From: Moniliella sp. 'wahieum'
Taxonomy: Eukaryota; Basidiomycota; Moniliellomycetes; Moniliellales; Moniliellaceae
NCBI GenBank assembly: GCA_003971905.1
Contig: RSEE01000130.1
Location: forward strand, 92,391 to 156,390
Length of the DNA stretch: 64,000 nucleotides
Direction of reading: 5' to 3'
This document shows, piece by piece, positions 1-11,149 of this stretch (position 1 is its first letter; each line of letters starts with the position of its first letter). The position numbers were made by a program, and so were the translations under genes. The notes below the pieces were generated by a model, which made no database searches, was not told the origin of the DNA, and saw only the letters and a list, made by a program, of their open reading frames with translations.

Positions 1-370
1 GCTGCGATTTGGGACAGAGCTTTGTCCACCACTCTTCCCCGACTCCCCGCGTCAGTGGCGTACAACGAAATTATCGAGCAAATCAAGGTGCTGGTTCCTT
101 AAGCATGATTTCCTTCCTTGCCGCCCCCCTCCTCCTCGTCCTCTTTCTCCTTTAACCCCCCCCCCCTTGCTTTGTTGGGCTAGCATCCTCCTGTTCTCGT
201 ATCTATCACATTGCTTTCTCTCTCCCTTCTCGCTTCTGAACCCCCCCACTGCACCTCCTCCATGCGCTTTTTCCCTACGACGGTGAAAGAGACCAGAACG
301 CGTGTGACACAAGAGGAATTTGGATTTTGTCGAGGCAGTGCGCAGAGCAAGCGAGAACGGTAATGGCAAC

Positions 371-1996
371 TTAGTACGGCCTACCTTCCTCGGCATACAA
401 TTTCTGCATCACCGAGTCGCTACGACCGTGCGAAGGCGCGCCCCACTCGCGCACGCGTGCCCCCAGGCCCAGACTGGGACTGAGGTGTACTGCGCAGCCG
501 AGGCCAAGCCCGTGCCGGAACTTTGGCCGGCCTCTTCGCGCGCTTCAACAAGGTTATGAGCAACTTGTTCGACGCGCATCGTGACGCGGTACGCCATATT
601 AAGACACACCCATGCACCCCCCAAAATGGCCGCCAAGCGAACGAGAAACGTAGTGAGCGGCATAGCATGTTCCCGTATCACCATGGTCAACGGATCAATC
701 TCGTACTTGATAAAGATGCCGGGAACCCCTTGGCCGTGCCGCACCGTACGCGCATAGTCCGTCACACTGTACTGGTTCGTACGTAAACTGCGGCCCCAGG
801 TGTTGTAGTAGAGCGTAGGCACGATCGTGGTAAAGTACTGGTACGATCGGAAATGTTGCTCGGTCACTTCTTGGATCGACTCGAGCGGCTGCGCAATGTT
901 GGGGAAGTACGGCCCAAAACTCAGATCATGAAACACGTGCGATAAGTTCATCTCTACAGAGAAAAAAACCCCCAGGTCCAGGTTAGGTTAGTTTGGGTTG
1001 GTCGGAAGGCCACTGCGAGCCGCCCAAACAAGAAGCAAGAAGGAGAAGAAAGGACAAGCAGAAGCAGAAGTAGAAGTAGAAGGGACGTACTGTCGTGGTC
1101 AGTGTGGGTAGGGGAGAAGAGGTAGCCATGTCCCTGGTAATGTGCAAGTTGCCCGTGACCTTTTTGACGACCATCGAACCGTAAATCCGGCATGCTGGGC
1201 CATTTTCGACCAGATGTTTCGTCTTGGCAAACCGTTTGGGACCAAACTCTTTGCGCAGACGTTTCTTGGACGGGTTGTGGAACAAGAGTCCACCAGCATC
1301 GTTCAGCGCCTTGGCACGCGCCGAACGTAACAGGTCGTGAACCGGTAAAAATCCAACCGCCCCGCTTGGCCCAACTCAAATGTCGTTCCGTCCCGTCGAA
1401 ACTCTTGGTCCGACACGTGCAACAGGTCGCTCACTGCATCCCGTACATCCACAGATAAAAACTTGCATGGCATCGCCACCGTCACATCCAAGTTGACTTG
1501 CATGTCATGGTGCACCTCATTGTCCACCACAAAATCGTACACGTGCTCTTTCCCCCAAAATCGCGTTAGCTCCACCACCAACAGCACCGCTAACGTCATG
1601 TACGCCACGAGCGTCCACAGTCCGCCTTTCGATGACCGTTTCTGGTACAGCGCTTGCGTCTGCCCAGACCACGTAGCCCAGTCACACGTCCAGCCATCCC
1701 ACCACAACCACATATCAAACACCCACACCAACACCAACATCAACGCCCGGCCCGCGTCAGCATCCACCTTCGCACACCCGTACCCGCATGCACCACATCT
1801 CCGCTGCCCCTCTGCTGGCCACCACGTGTCTCTGCACTGGGCAGAGGCGGGCAGGCGCGCCACAAGACGCACACGACAGGCACACAGCAGACACACGACA
1901 GGCACACGACAGCCAAGCACGTACCTTGGGAAACGCATCAAACTGGCGCATCTTGGGCAGCGCATCCAGCTTCTCCAGCACGCTCTTCTCCGACAT
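371..1996 (-). CDS. ERV41: Erv41/ERGIC2-type ER-Golgi cargo receptor subunit
   Basis: Erv41 forms a membrane complex with Erv46 that cycles in COPI/COPII vesicles and retrieves ER proteins. Seen: an N-terminal exon starting MSEKSVLEKLDALPK and ending FDAFPK (1996-1925). A GTACGT-donor intron of about 265 nt follows (1924-1660). The next exon has RSSKGGLWTLVAYM and a first transmembrane segment (TLAVLLVVEL). Family blocks follow: CRIYGSMVVKKVTGNLHIT, then after a second intron (about 1088-957) MNLSHVFHDLSFGPYFPNI, YSVTDYARTV, GVPGIFIKYEIDPL, and a second membrane segment (LVRLAAILGGAWVCL). The tail MQKLYAEEGRPY ends at TAA 371-373. The start was chosen because the exon ends exactly at a phase-0 donor. 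Three frameshifts fall in homopolymers at 460-464, 1132-1134 and 1347-1351; lengthening each run by one base restores the family sequence. Family assignment is firm; intact function is inferred. Confidence 0.88.
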
Positions 1997-3829
1997 GGTG
2001 GGCGAACCAAGCGAGAGGACAAGACGCAAACAAAGGTGGAATCAAAAGTGCAGTCGACAGGGAAGAGGCGAAGAAGGAGAAGGAGGATGGGGAGGAGGCC
2101 GCTCGAGATGGTCGCGTCTGCTTCGGCTTCGGGTGCTCCCATCCGCCCTCGCTCGCCCGCAGCGCAGCGCAGCCCCACGCTGTCCCATCAGCCGCGGGGC
2201 AGCTGCCACGTTGGCATGCCGCTTACGTACACAGCGCCCGAGCGAAGGCTGCGCAGGATAACCCTAGCCCTGGCACGCCTCACACCTCACACCTTAGCGC
2301 TTGGGGTGGTTATTATATTGTGGTTAGGTTACACACGCTCTACCCAGTCCACCCCCCCCGAGCACATCGGAACACTGGTTACGAAGCGTACCACAACCCC
2401 CACCCCTGAGAACGCACACGGTAGGACCATGCTTTTCCGTTGGGCTGCATGCTTTATGGTTGTTGGTGGTATTGGTATTGGTAGTGGTAGTGGTAGTGGT
2501 GTTGGTCAATCCGAGTGGCTAGGCACAGAGAGAGGCTTCTCTCGGCGTAGAACTGGCAGGCGGATGGCTCAATGTGTGGCAAAGCAGCTGTGTACTGCGC
2601 ATAGAGGACTGCGCAGTGTGTGGAATGAGGACTGAGGGAGGACGTTGGGCCTTGTTTGGCACGCCCTCCTCCTTCCTTCCTTCCTTCCTTCCTTCCTTCC
2701 TTCCTTCCTTCCTTCCTTCCTTCCTTCCTTCCTTGGTTTTCACGGGGGTGCGATCGAGTGCAAAAAAAGTCTTGTTTTTCTTGGGAGCAGCCAACACGCA
2801 AGGAGATTGGCCAGCTCCGTTGGCCCGTCGGCCCATGCCCGCTTCGCTGCCGGGCACCATGTCGTCTTCTGGACCTGGGAAGGGGGTACAGGCTTTTGTC
2901 CCCACCGCTGTGTCCCCCCTACGGCGGACAACGGCGCCTGAATACATTCAAAGCTTGTGCCGGTCGGGGAATTGGGAGAGGGGGGTTCCTATAGTATGAT
3001 ACTACCACCATCGTTCGACCGGATCATGCATCAATGTTACAACATGCTCCATGCAAAAACATGCTACATGTCACGTTCCCACAAAACACTAACTCTCTCT
3101 CTCTCCCACGCTACCGATATGCTCCGTTCCTAGTTACTACCATCTACCTCTTCGTCAGCGGAGCGTCTCATGAAGAGAGCGGAGTGGGGACGACCCCCCC
3201 CCCCAGAGGCCTGGCGCAATGGCGACGCGGGAATCCGAGGTCGGAGGAGAAACGTGCCCTGAAGCTTGTTGGTAAGTAGTTTGAGCCACCTAACACTCTG
3301 TACGGCGTATACGCTCCTCCATATACATGTGGTTGGGGTTGTGCGTATACTAGTCGGGATGTACTTGGCGCTGGTGAGCCATCGGTGAGCCGGTGGCGGA
3401 GATGTCGCCTGTCGGAGGGTTTCGCTCGCGCTCCCAGGGCAGTTGCGTTCGGTTTTCGGCCCCTTGGGCGCCGCAGCATGCCTGCGTCGTCTAGGCAGTA
3501 TACACTCTGTGCTCAATGGCGTATAATAACCCTGACGACCGGCGAGGTGTCTGCGCGATCAATGGCTGTGCACGTGCCACAGTCGTTGCGCTCCGACGGT
3601 GGAGGTTTGGTTGATCCGGTTTGTCATAGATCTCTGACCACGAGAGACGGATGAGGATCATTGTTTACGTATCCTCTGTCATGCATGTCACATGTCCATG
3701 TCATCATACATCAACCCTTTGGGGCGGAGCTCCTACAACGCGAGGCGAGCGAGTGGGTTGCCAAGTCGCTCCGACGGTGGGCGTACGGTCTACTAACTAC
3801 GGATCGCACGCGGACTCACACGGCGAAAT
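1997..3829. other. intergenic, no supported gene
   Basis: Between the ERV41 start and the first segmental-duplication copy I find no ORF with family resemblance or consistent codon bias. The apparent ORFs around 2.5-3.0 kb come from a tetranucleotide repeat. The first few hundred bases presumably hold the ERV41 promoter. Confidence 0.5.
2671..2735. repeat. (CTTC)n tetranucleotide microsatellite
   Basis: About 16 uninterrupted TTCC/CTTC units. All three frames on both strands stay open across it, which makes spurious poly-(SFLP) or (KEGR) ORFs. Confidence 0.95.
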
Positions 3830-4646
3830 CGATTCAGCGCAGGAGCGAGTCGTTTTTGCCAAGGCGGGGCTGAAACAATGGCAATGCAAGAGGACGACTG
3901 CGGGAAAAAGATGACGATCGGACTAGGGGCATGGGGGATGGGATATGACATGGACATGTGGTGTAGCGGGAGAAACAATCATTATAATCAGCACCGAGAA
4001 TGGACAGGAATGTGAGCAAGAGCACAATAACTACACAGAGAGAACCTCGGGGGGGGGGGGCTAGTACGTACAACGCAGAAGAGCCAAGCCCTCTTCTGCT
4101 CTGCGCGAGCGAGGCGGTGTTCGTGTTGGGCTGCCGTGGGCATGTTCGGCCGTAGGCGTCTCGTGCATCGGAATGAAAAAGACATCACAGCCATCATCCA
4201 TCCTCCTCCTCCGAGCCAGTCCTATAGTAGTCACGAGCACTCGTCATCGATCATCCATCCTGAGCACCCCACGTAGAATCGGGCCGAGAGTCAGGGATTG
4301 CAAGAAGCGGTAAGCGGTAAGCGCCCTCGCACGGCGCACTCTATGTCCTGGCCCAACCACATCCACCCCGCTGCTGCGGAACTCCGGGGGGACGATCTGC
4401 GGGGCGCCTCGCGCGGCGGAATGCCGCGGTGGGGCTCAGGCGCGAGGGTGACGTCACACGTCTCCTCTTGTACCGCGCGCGCAGGCGCAGTGCGGTGCGG
4501 CTGGTGCGCGGCTTGGCGCTGGCCCAACTACACAGCCTCTTCTATACGATCCAAGCCCACTTGGCCGTGGCTTTTGCCCATCCTCTCGAGGTCCATTTCC
4601 TACTTAATCCCCCCCACGCGCTCACCGTCTCCATCCCTCCCACCCC

Positions 4647-4718
4647 CACACTCACACTCACACCCACACTCACACCCACACTCACACCCACACTCACACC
4701 CCCACTCACACCCACACC
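4647..4718 (+). repeat. CACTCACACCCA-type short tandem repeat directly before the start codon
   Basis: About five units of a 12-bp CACACTCACACC motif run straight into CACCATGG of the secreted-protein gene. The duplicate gene at 13.8 kb retains only one to two units (CACACTCACCCACACTAACACC). The repeat lies in the presumed 5' leader or core promoter. Confidence 0.85.
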
Positions 4719-5543
4719 ATGGTCGCCCGCCTCGCCTCGGTCCTCGCTCTCGCCACCCTCGCCGCCACCGGCACCACCGCCGCCCCGCTCGCCAAGCGCG
4801 ACCAGGTCAGCTTTGGCGCCAACCTGGGCTCCTTCCCGCTCATCATCAATACCTGGTACGACGGCCATAGCAGTGACTACCACACCACCAACGTCACCCT
4901 CGACGCCGACGCACGCGACGCCCAAGGCTACCGCGTCCTCGACGCCTACCCCGTATGTGTCCTTCTGTCTCTCCCGCCGTCTTCCTCCTTCCTCTTCGTA
5001 CCCACCACACATGCGACTGACTTTTTGTCTTTTCTTGGGTTGCTTTGTTTTCTGCATATGCGTGTATAGGACGGCACAATGCGACGGCCGAGCAGTTTGA
5101 GTTCCAACTCATCGGTTCCAACGCCTTTGGCTTCTCCGACAAGGTCAGCTGGTCCTCCGAGGACAAGTCCCAAGCCAGTGCGTTTGGTGTGCTTCGTCCG
5201 GCCGGAACGCCATCGCGGTGTCTGCACGCTGTGCACTGGGAAGACGGTGCGCAAACTGGCCACTTCGCCGGCGCACCCTGCACGTACGACGATGATAAGG
5301 ACGCCTTGGCACCGCAACTGTTTGGCATCTCCTTCCAAACTTCCGGTCCCAATGGCGAGTGGGGGTACTGGCACATTTACTTTGTTGGTGACAAGCCCTT
5401 GGACAAGGGCGTGAATGGTTACACACCCCAGCTTCTCCACTAACGACCACCGGTCCATTCAGTGGACTCGCACTCAGGACACTACCCGCAACTTGTTCTG
5501 TTTCCCCTTTAACGACTACATTACCCCGATCCCCAATGCCTAA
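4719..5543 (+). CDS. predicted small secreted protein, copy 1 (unrecognised family)
   Basis: I do not recognise the family. Seen: the start MVARLASVLALATLA reads as a signal peptide (about residues 1-22), followed by a Lys-Arg at residues 26-27 that could be a Kex2 site. The first exon (4719-4952, 78 codons) ends at a GTATGT donor; the acceptor is the TAG at 5067-5069. The second exon encodes NATAEQFEFQLIGSNAFGFS, a Cys-containing middle region (SRCLHAVHWEDG and CTYDDD), GEWGYWHIYF and the C-terminus FCFPFNDYITPIPNA, with TAA at 5541-5543. Predicted mature length is about 210 residues, extracellular. Compared with the 13.8 kb duplicate, this copy lacks one C at the exon-2 start (GGCAC against GGCCAC) and is out of frame again near 5420-5440, so a literal translation stops early. 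The start was chosen by the identical context in both copies. Confidence 0.7.
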
Positions 5544-6118
5544 GAGGAACTTCTCCCGCTTTTGGTCGCGGTTCCCCACTTTGCGCTGGGCCATGTACAC
5601 GCTGGCTTGGGTACCTAATACCCACAGCGTTTCCACGTTTCTCTCCTACCTACCTAACAGCTGAGTGCTGAGTCTCAACGCTGTCAACCTCCAAATCCAA
5701 ACTGTTCCAATACGTTTTCTTCAAGCTCAAAATCCCTTGTCTCGTCCTGCTGCCCTCCCGTACCCCACTTCTTTTGCTTTTTCTTCCGTGGCCAGGTGGC
5801 CGACTCATGTCGCACTTTGCACTCTGTCTTCTGTCTTCTGATGATCTGATGCCTTCTGATGATCTGATGCCTTCTGTCTTTTGTCTTTTGTCTACGTCAT
5901 TTGTCTTCGTCTTCGGGGGGCGCGTACGCGATACACGTGATGGTCTAGGGCCGAACGTTGAACGGCGAGAGACGTTGACGTCTCAGCCTGAGGCCCTGAG
6001 GACCAATCGCAATGATGAACGATGAACGATGAATGGATGAATGGATGAACCAATGGTCCGATGACCCTGCCTTAGGCCTTCGTATTACCTCATCTCCCGC
6101 CCGTCGTTGGGCTCTCGA

Positions 6119-7823
6119 CATGGTGATGGTGTCCCTGTAGGAGAGTTCCTCAGCTAGGTGAACAGGTGTCTCTGTCCGGAAGTGGGCTTGAACTGATGAG
6201 CCTGGAGTCCGGATGGTCCTTGAGGGTGATGCAATGCACCATGGTGGTGGTGGTGGTCTAAGCCAACCAGCAACACCTCCAGAGGAACAGCAAGCAGCGA
6301 GTCGCCACCACAGGGGCTATGCTTCGGAACAAGGAAAAACAAGAGAGAGAGAAAACAATAGAACTCCCAGGCTTGAGGAGGAACTGAAGGGACACATTGG
6401 CCAAAGCACGAGCCACCAGATGGCTCAACATGAACTGTCTGTCCGTTTACCTATTTCTCCCCATGCAGGCAGTGTGCGGGTCTTATTTTGCAGGGCTGTG
6501 CGCTCGCTGAGCGCCCAGCCGGAGCCCGAAGGCTGAGGTTACCATACGGCTATTACCAGTGACCGGTGACCAGTTATAGCGTTTAACGTACTTTAACATG
6601 CTTCGTGCGAACGACCCTGCCCCGCACGGGCTTCAGCCGCCTCACGTCGCAGGGCAAAGCATGCTCTCCAGCACCATGCTTCTGTTTTGGGGGGTGATGC
6701 AGGATGCAGGATGATCGCTGAAACAGCGGCCCCAGGCCTCAATTTGAGTGTACAGCAATTCACGCTCCGCAAATCTCAGCTCGATCGACCCCTGGGAATC
6801 CGACCCCGGCGGGGAAGTGACCACACAGCTGCATCCCTTTTAATAGGCGAACTACATGCCCCCGCCCACCACCTTTCCCGCCATCATCTTTCTCTTGAGC
6901 CAGTATTGCCACTCTACAATGCCTCCCTCCCGCACCATCAGGACGTCCAGGCATCTCGCACCAACAACACCGCCGCTCACCGCCCGAGGACACCACGACG
7001 TATCAACCCTGAGCCGGAGGCCGTGGTGGAGACTGCTTTCGAAGGCGACGAACCGTCCCCTGCAGAACCACTTGGTGGCACCAGTGGGCTCAACACAGCG
7101 ATTCCGACGGCGACTCCGACGGCGACTCCGACGGCGACCTCCGAAGGCGGAGAGGAAAGAGGAGTACGAACCGAGAGTTACGTTGTAGTCCCTCCCCCGC
7201 CTCCTGGTTCCGTGTTGGTTCGTGAAATGATATGCGGGTCAATTGAACCAGCAGACGACGACGATGAACAACGATGAAGATCGCTGGGTCTTGACGCTGA
7301 CAGCTTGTTCCCCCCACAATGGACGCTGACGAAGAGAGCTCCGTTAATCAGAACGAATTTGCTGGCATTCCCCCTTTAAAATGGCATCCCCCTCTGATCT
7401 GGCCTTTCGCCGAGGAAGGGATCCATATAATATTTCCCCGATCCCTCTCGTTAAGGGCAACATGCACCACTCAGCGAGGAAAGCCTATGCGAGATCAAGA
7501 CTCCTCGGGTGGCCTTTTCGTCAAACAATGCGAAGCGGGAATCGTTTGGCCAGGTGCTTACCATGTCCAACCCCGCCAGTATTTGAACGCTTGCTGGAGC
7601 ACAAAAAGATCAGGACCATCAGCTTTCGCCATACACCCCGGATTACTTTGTACTATACTGACACTTTCTCTTTCCATGAACGGATCGCCACTGAAAGAAA
7701 TGGTACAATGGCTCGCGATAACGGTTGTGCACGGGCTGCGGCGGACACGAGATGGTCCGACCGAAGCTGAGGCCCGTCTGCTCCGCACAGGCCCAGTAGA
7801 GCGTGCTCCGCAGGCCAACCGAG
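6119..7823. other. no recognisable gene; fragmentary ORFs
   Basis: An ORF at 6687-7277 (+) encodes a Pro/Thr/Ala-rich, low-complexity product with a 12-bp tandem repeat (GACTCCGACGGC-like, about 7096-7140, giving PTATPTATPTAT). No domain is recognisable. The stretch adjoins two repeat elements and may be old transposon sequence. Confidence 0.4.
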
Positions 7824-8726
7824 TGTGATGATGGTGGCTAAATTAAGTATCGTGGCCGAAGGGCCATGCTCAGCGCGACAACAGTCGCCTCCCGCCCAAG
7901 TCCACGTCGGCCGGCCTAAATAAGGCCACCGAGCTTCCAAGCGTGGCGGCGTCTGCCGCCTCGTTCCCGTTTCCTTTCCTTTCTCGGTCGCGCCTGCGGC
8001 GAACCCCGCTTTGACATGTCTTCCTTTCTACACCCCCTCTTGTATCCGTTTCCCTTTTGATCCTGCCTGTACCCCTGGTTGATGGGGATCTTTTCCCCCA
8101 CCTTCCATTCTCGTCCTTCTCGTCCTTCTCGTCCTTCTCGTCCTCTCGTCCCCTCGTCCTTCTCGTCCTTCTCGTCCTTCTCGTCCTTCTCGTCCTTCTC
8201 GTCCTTCTCGTCCTTCTCGTCCTTCTCGTCCTTCTCGTCCTTCTCGTCCTTCTCGTCCTTCTCGTCTTCTCGTCCTTCGTCATTTATCGTCATCCTCTGC
8301 CTTCCCATCTATCGCGCGACTCCTGCCCGTTCCAGCCAATTTATCCAGTACAGGCAGCTTCTCTCTTAGCGTCCTTTGTCTCACGTCCACTCCTCCGACT
8401 CGTCCAGCCTTCGTCAGTCCAATCGCGCGAGCCCTCCTCTGGTCGCGGCGATTCCCAGTCTCTGTTGAGGCAGTGTTGTCCCCCTCTGCCTCCTCCCGTC
8501 CCTAAGTCTCGGAGGCTTCAGACACGTTACTACGGCCCAAGCCGGTGCAGACGCAGCCTTGCCACACGTGCAGCCGCCCCACCAAAGGCCTCTCCTCGTC
8601 CCTAGCTCCGCTCGGACGCACCAACCAGCCTAAGCCCGAAACTACCGTGAGTCGACCTACCGTCGCCTAAGGGATTGTACCCCAAAACCCCCAGGGCGGG
8701 CCCCCTGGCGGCGCCCGCCCGTGACA
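7824..8726 (-). mobile_element. LTR-like dispersed repeat, copy A (probable solo or relict LTR)
   Basis: The segment begins TGTGATG and ends CGTGACA, an inverted-end arrangement typical of Gypsy LTRs. It is homologous, in opposite orientation, to 62127-62835: both share the GGCCGG/GGCC-block near CCCGCCCAAGTCC, the CCCCCTCTTGTATCCG block, the GAGGCTTC-GACACGTT block, GGTGCAGACGCAGCCTTGCC and the CAAAGGCCTCTCCTCGTCCC block. Minus orientation would make TGTCACGG the 5' end. I could not find a matching direct repeat at its edges. An ORF at 8657-8938 (-) abutting the end could be the last internal sequence of the parent element. Confidence 0.6.
8106..8272. repeat. 9-bp minisatellite (TTCTCGTCC)n
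   Basis: About 18 units of TCGTCCTTC, almost perfect, inside LTR-like copy A. The homologous place in copy B (about 62555) has no such array, so the array expanded after the copies separated. All frames are open through it (LVLLVLL, SSFSSF, DEKDEK), which creates shadow ORFs. Confidence 0.93.
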
Positions 8727-8977
8727 GTTTGTCTGCATCCCGAGAGCAGGATCGGCAACAATAAGGATTTAGGCTTGTGGTTTTCCGTCCGCAAGCGGCT
8801 TGTTCCCCTCAAGGTCTGGAAGAGTTCAGTTTTGACCCGGGACAACTCCTGGCCCATATCGGTCGTGTGACAAAAGTTTGTCCAAGTTCTGTTGACGGTG
8901 TTCCTGAAGCCGACTTGGTCGAGCATGCGTCGTCGCATTTTCGATTTGGCGGTACGTTTTTATGCTTACACGGGTCA

Positions 8978-9159
8978 TGTCACAGTCGGGGCTAAGGCGA
9001 GGGAGACCAGGATCGGACTAGGCCAAGGGGTGTAGCAATCGTTCGTGGGGAAGAAGCAAGAACGAGAGGACATGGTGCGAAGTGGAAGGAACAGGGAAGG
9101 AGCGAGACGCTCGAGACGAAGAAATTGGAAATGGGAGCGAGATCAGCCAAACTATGACA
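8978..9159 (-). repeat. Gypsy 3' LTR (element orientation)
   Basis: 182 bp, starting TGTCACAG and ending TATGACA on the plus strand. It matches 12464-12641 with only a few 1-bp indels. Confidence 0.9.
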
Positions 9160-9176
9160 TTGCCCCCTTTCAGACC

Positions 9177-10770
9177 TCATCTCCCGGCGGCGACGGAGGC
9201 GAGAGAGGGCGAGTCGGCGGGCATGGGAGACAGGCTTATCGGGGTGGGGTAGAGGGCGTGGAAACGGACCACTGGCTCGGCGTCATGAGACATGTCCGCA
9301 GGGTACCCACTCCCGCTCGTGGACAGGATAGCCCCGGAAGTGAACAAAGTACTCAATGCGGCCACCACGACCCTTGCGGCGAGAGTCGAGGACATGTTCA
9401 ACCTCGTGATGAACCGCACCATCATCAGCATACTCGGGGAGAGGAGGCGGGGCTCAATCAAGCGGGCAGGGACCACGTCACCAGGGGTGTAGGCTCGCAA
9501 GCGGGACACATGGAACACGTCATGGAGGTGTAGGTAGTCGGGGAGGCGGACCTGGTATGCGGCGCGGCCCACGGCGCGGACAATGGGAAAGGGGCCGAGG
9601 TAGCGATAGTCGAGGCCGTCAGAAGGCCGCTGGCTGGCCACATAGCCGTCCCGACGGACCAAGACAGGCTGGCCAGCAGTGAAGGAAGCCGCCTCGGTGC
9701 GCTGCTGATCGGCATAATGCTTGTAGCGGTCTTGGGCCGCGGCGAGCGTGCGGCGGGCCACCGCCTGGGCCGAGCGCAAGTCCTCCAAATATGACGCAGC
9801 ATCGGGCACGGGCGAAGTGGAGGGCTCCAACTCCCCCCGGGAGAGTAACCATAGGTGAGGACAAAGGGGGACTGGTGGGTGCTCGAGTGGGAGGACGAGT
9901 TGTAGGCGAATTCGGCCGTGGGGAGGAGGTCGAACCAGTTGGACTGCTGCTCGTCGAGGTAGCAGCGGAGGTACTGTTCGAGGATCTGGTTGAGTCGCTC
10001 AGTCTGGCCGTCCGTCTGGGGGTGGGACGCGGTGCTGAGGCTCGACTTGATGCCCAAGTCGGCACACAAGGCTTGCCAGAAGTGGCTTGTGAAGGTCGGT
10101 CCCCGATCACTCACCAGATCCCGGGGAAGGCCATGGTAGCGAAAGACATGGTGTACAAACTGGCGTGCGAGCTGGGGCGCAGTGTCCGTCGTGTGGGCGG
10201 GAATGAAGTGACCCATTTTGGTACAACGATCCACCACCACCAGAATCGCGTCGTAACCATTGGATCGGGAAGCTGGGTAATGTGGTCCATCGTCAAGTGG
10301 GTCCACGGGCCTTGGGAGGGGAAAGGGGCTGAAGGGGTCCGGCGGGTTGGTGGCAAGGCGCTTTGGTCCGTTGGCAGCGGTCGCACGAGCGCACGTAGGC
10401 CCACACGTCGGCTGACAGGCGGGGCCACCAATATTGAGCGCGGACACGGGCCAACGTCTTGTCGCGCCTTCATGGCCCGCCAATGCCGAGTCGTGGGCTT
10501 GGTGGAGAATGGCAGCGCGGATCGGCCGGTCGGGGGACGTAGACCTGGTTTCCGTGCCACAAAAGACCGTCGCGGACCGTCAAAGCATGGGGAGGTGGGC
10601 TTGGAGCCGTAGCAAGGGACCAACGAGGGTCACGAGGCACGAGTTGGCGGATGCGCTGTCGAATCTCGTCGGCAGACGCTCGCTCCACCACCGGTGTATC
10701 GGGGTCCGCCGCCATGAGCTTGAGGGCGGCGGCAGAACGTTCGGACATGGGCTCCGCCAGTACTTGAGGT
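9177..10770 (-). CDS. Gypsy integrase (zinc-binding, DD35E core, C-terminal domain)
   Basis: Read from 10770 downward. An N-terminal H-H-C-C zinc module is visible (HDSALAGH then CDRCQ) with the tryptophan-rich YWWPRLSADVW block. The catalytic core has Asp in ILVVVDRCTKM, Asp in LVSDRGPTFTS and Glu in GQTERLNQ; the last two are 35 residues apart (DD35E), so the triad looks intact. The C-terminal half has DLLPTAEFAYN and the SH3-like DYRYLGPFPIVRAVG with YLHLHDVFHVSRLRAY. No chromodomain is evident. The frame changes near 9830 and 10480, so the protein is not one continuous ORF here. It normally inserts element cDNA. Without a linked RT it could act only on cDNA made by another element. Confidence 0.85.
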
Positions 10771-10874
10771 GCCGCCCAGCGGGCCGGGAGGGAACCGAGG
10801 GGAAAAGGAATCGAGTTGACAGAGGGGGGCGAGATGGGTTAGATGAGGAGGTGGACTTGGGCCGGGGCCCGGGC

Positions 10875-11115
10875 GAGTGCTGGTGCTGGTGCGTAGTCTT
10901 GGTCTTGGGCTGGTCTGGGTGCTGGGGCTGGTCTTGGGGCTGGGGCTGGTCTTGGTGCTTGGGCTGGTCTTGGGGCTGGGGCTGGTCTTGGGGCTGGGGC
11001 TGGGCTTGGGGCTTGGGGGGAGTTGGGGCTTGGGCGGGAGTTGGGGCTGGGGCTGGGCTTGGGGCTTGGGCTGGGCTTGGGGCTTGGGCGGGAGTTGGGG
11101 CTGGGCCGGGGTACA
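10875..11115 (-). repeat. Pro/Gln/Ala-rich tandem tract joining gag to integrase
   Basis: Tandem variants of GGTCTTGGGGCTGGGGCT (plus strand) encode, in minus frames, QAPSPAPAPTPAQAP- and QPQPQDQ-like repeats. The tract occupies the place where zinc knuckle, protease, RT and RNase H are expected, and it runs into sequence that leads to the integrase zinc module. Confidence 0.85.
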
Positions 11116-11149
11116 GTCGTGGAAGGCATATGGTGATCACGGCACTGCG

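Larger units (their letters stand above)
3830..6118 (+). repeat. segmental duplication, copy 1
   Basis: This stretch is collinear with 13150-15175. Shared blocks include ATTCAGCGCAGGAGCGAGT at the left edge, the CGCAGAAGAGCCAAGCCCTC block near 4.08 kb, the whole secreted-protein gene, and CCTGAGGCCCTGAGGACCAA at the right edge. Copy 1 is somewhat longer because of extra simple-sequence units: a CA-rich run before the ATG and GATGAACGATGAATGG-type repeats near 6.01 kb. The copies differ by many small indels and by substitutions, so the event is not very recent or the sequence is noisy. Confidence 0.9.

Noticed and set aside
2574..2999. Overlapping ORFs with poly-SFLP or KEGR tracts
   Set aside because: Produced by the (CTTC)n microsatellite; no conserved sequence on either side.
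8106..8272. Possible CRISPR array
   Set aside because: Uniform 9-bp tandem units without spacers, in a eukaryotic context.
8057..8605. ORF with long Leu-Val/Ser-Phe repeats
   Set aside because: Produced entirely by the 9-bp minisatellite; every frame on both strands is open there.
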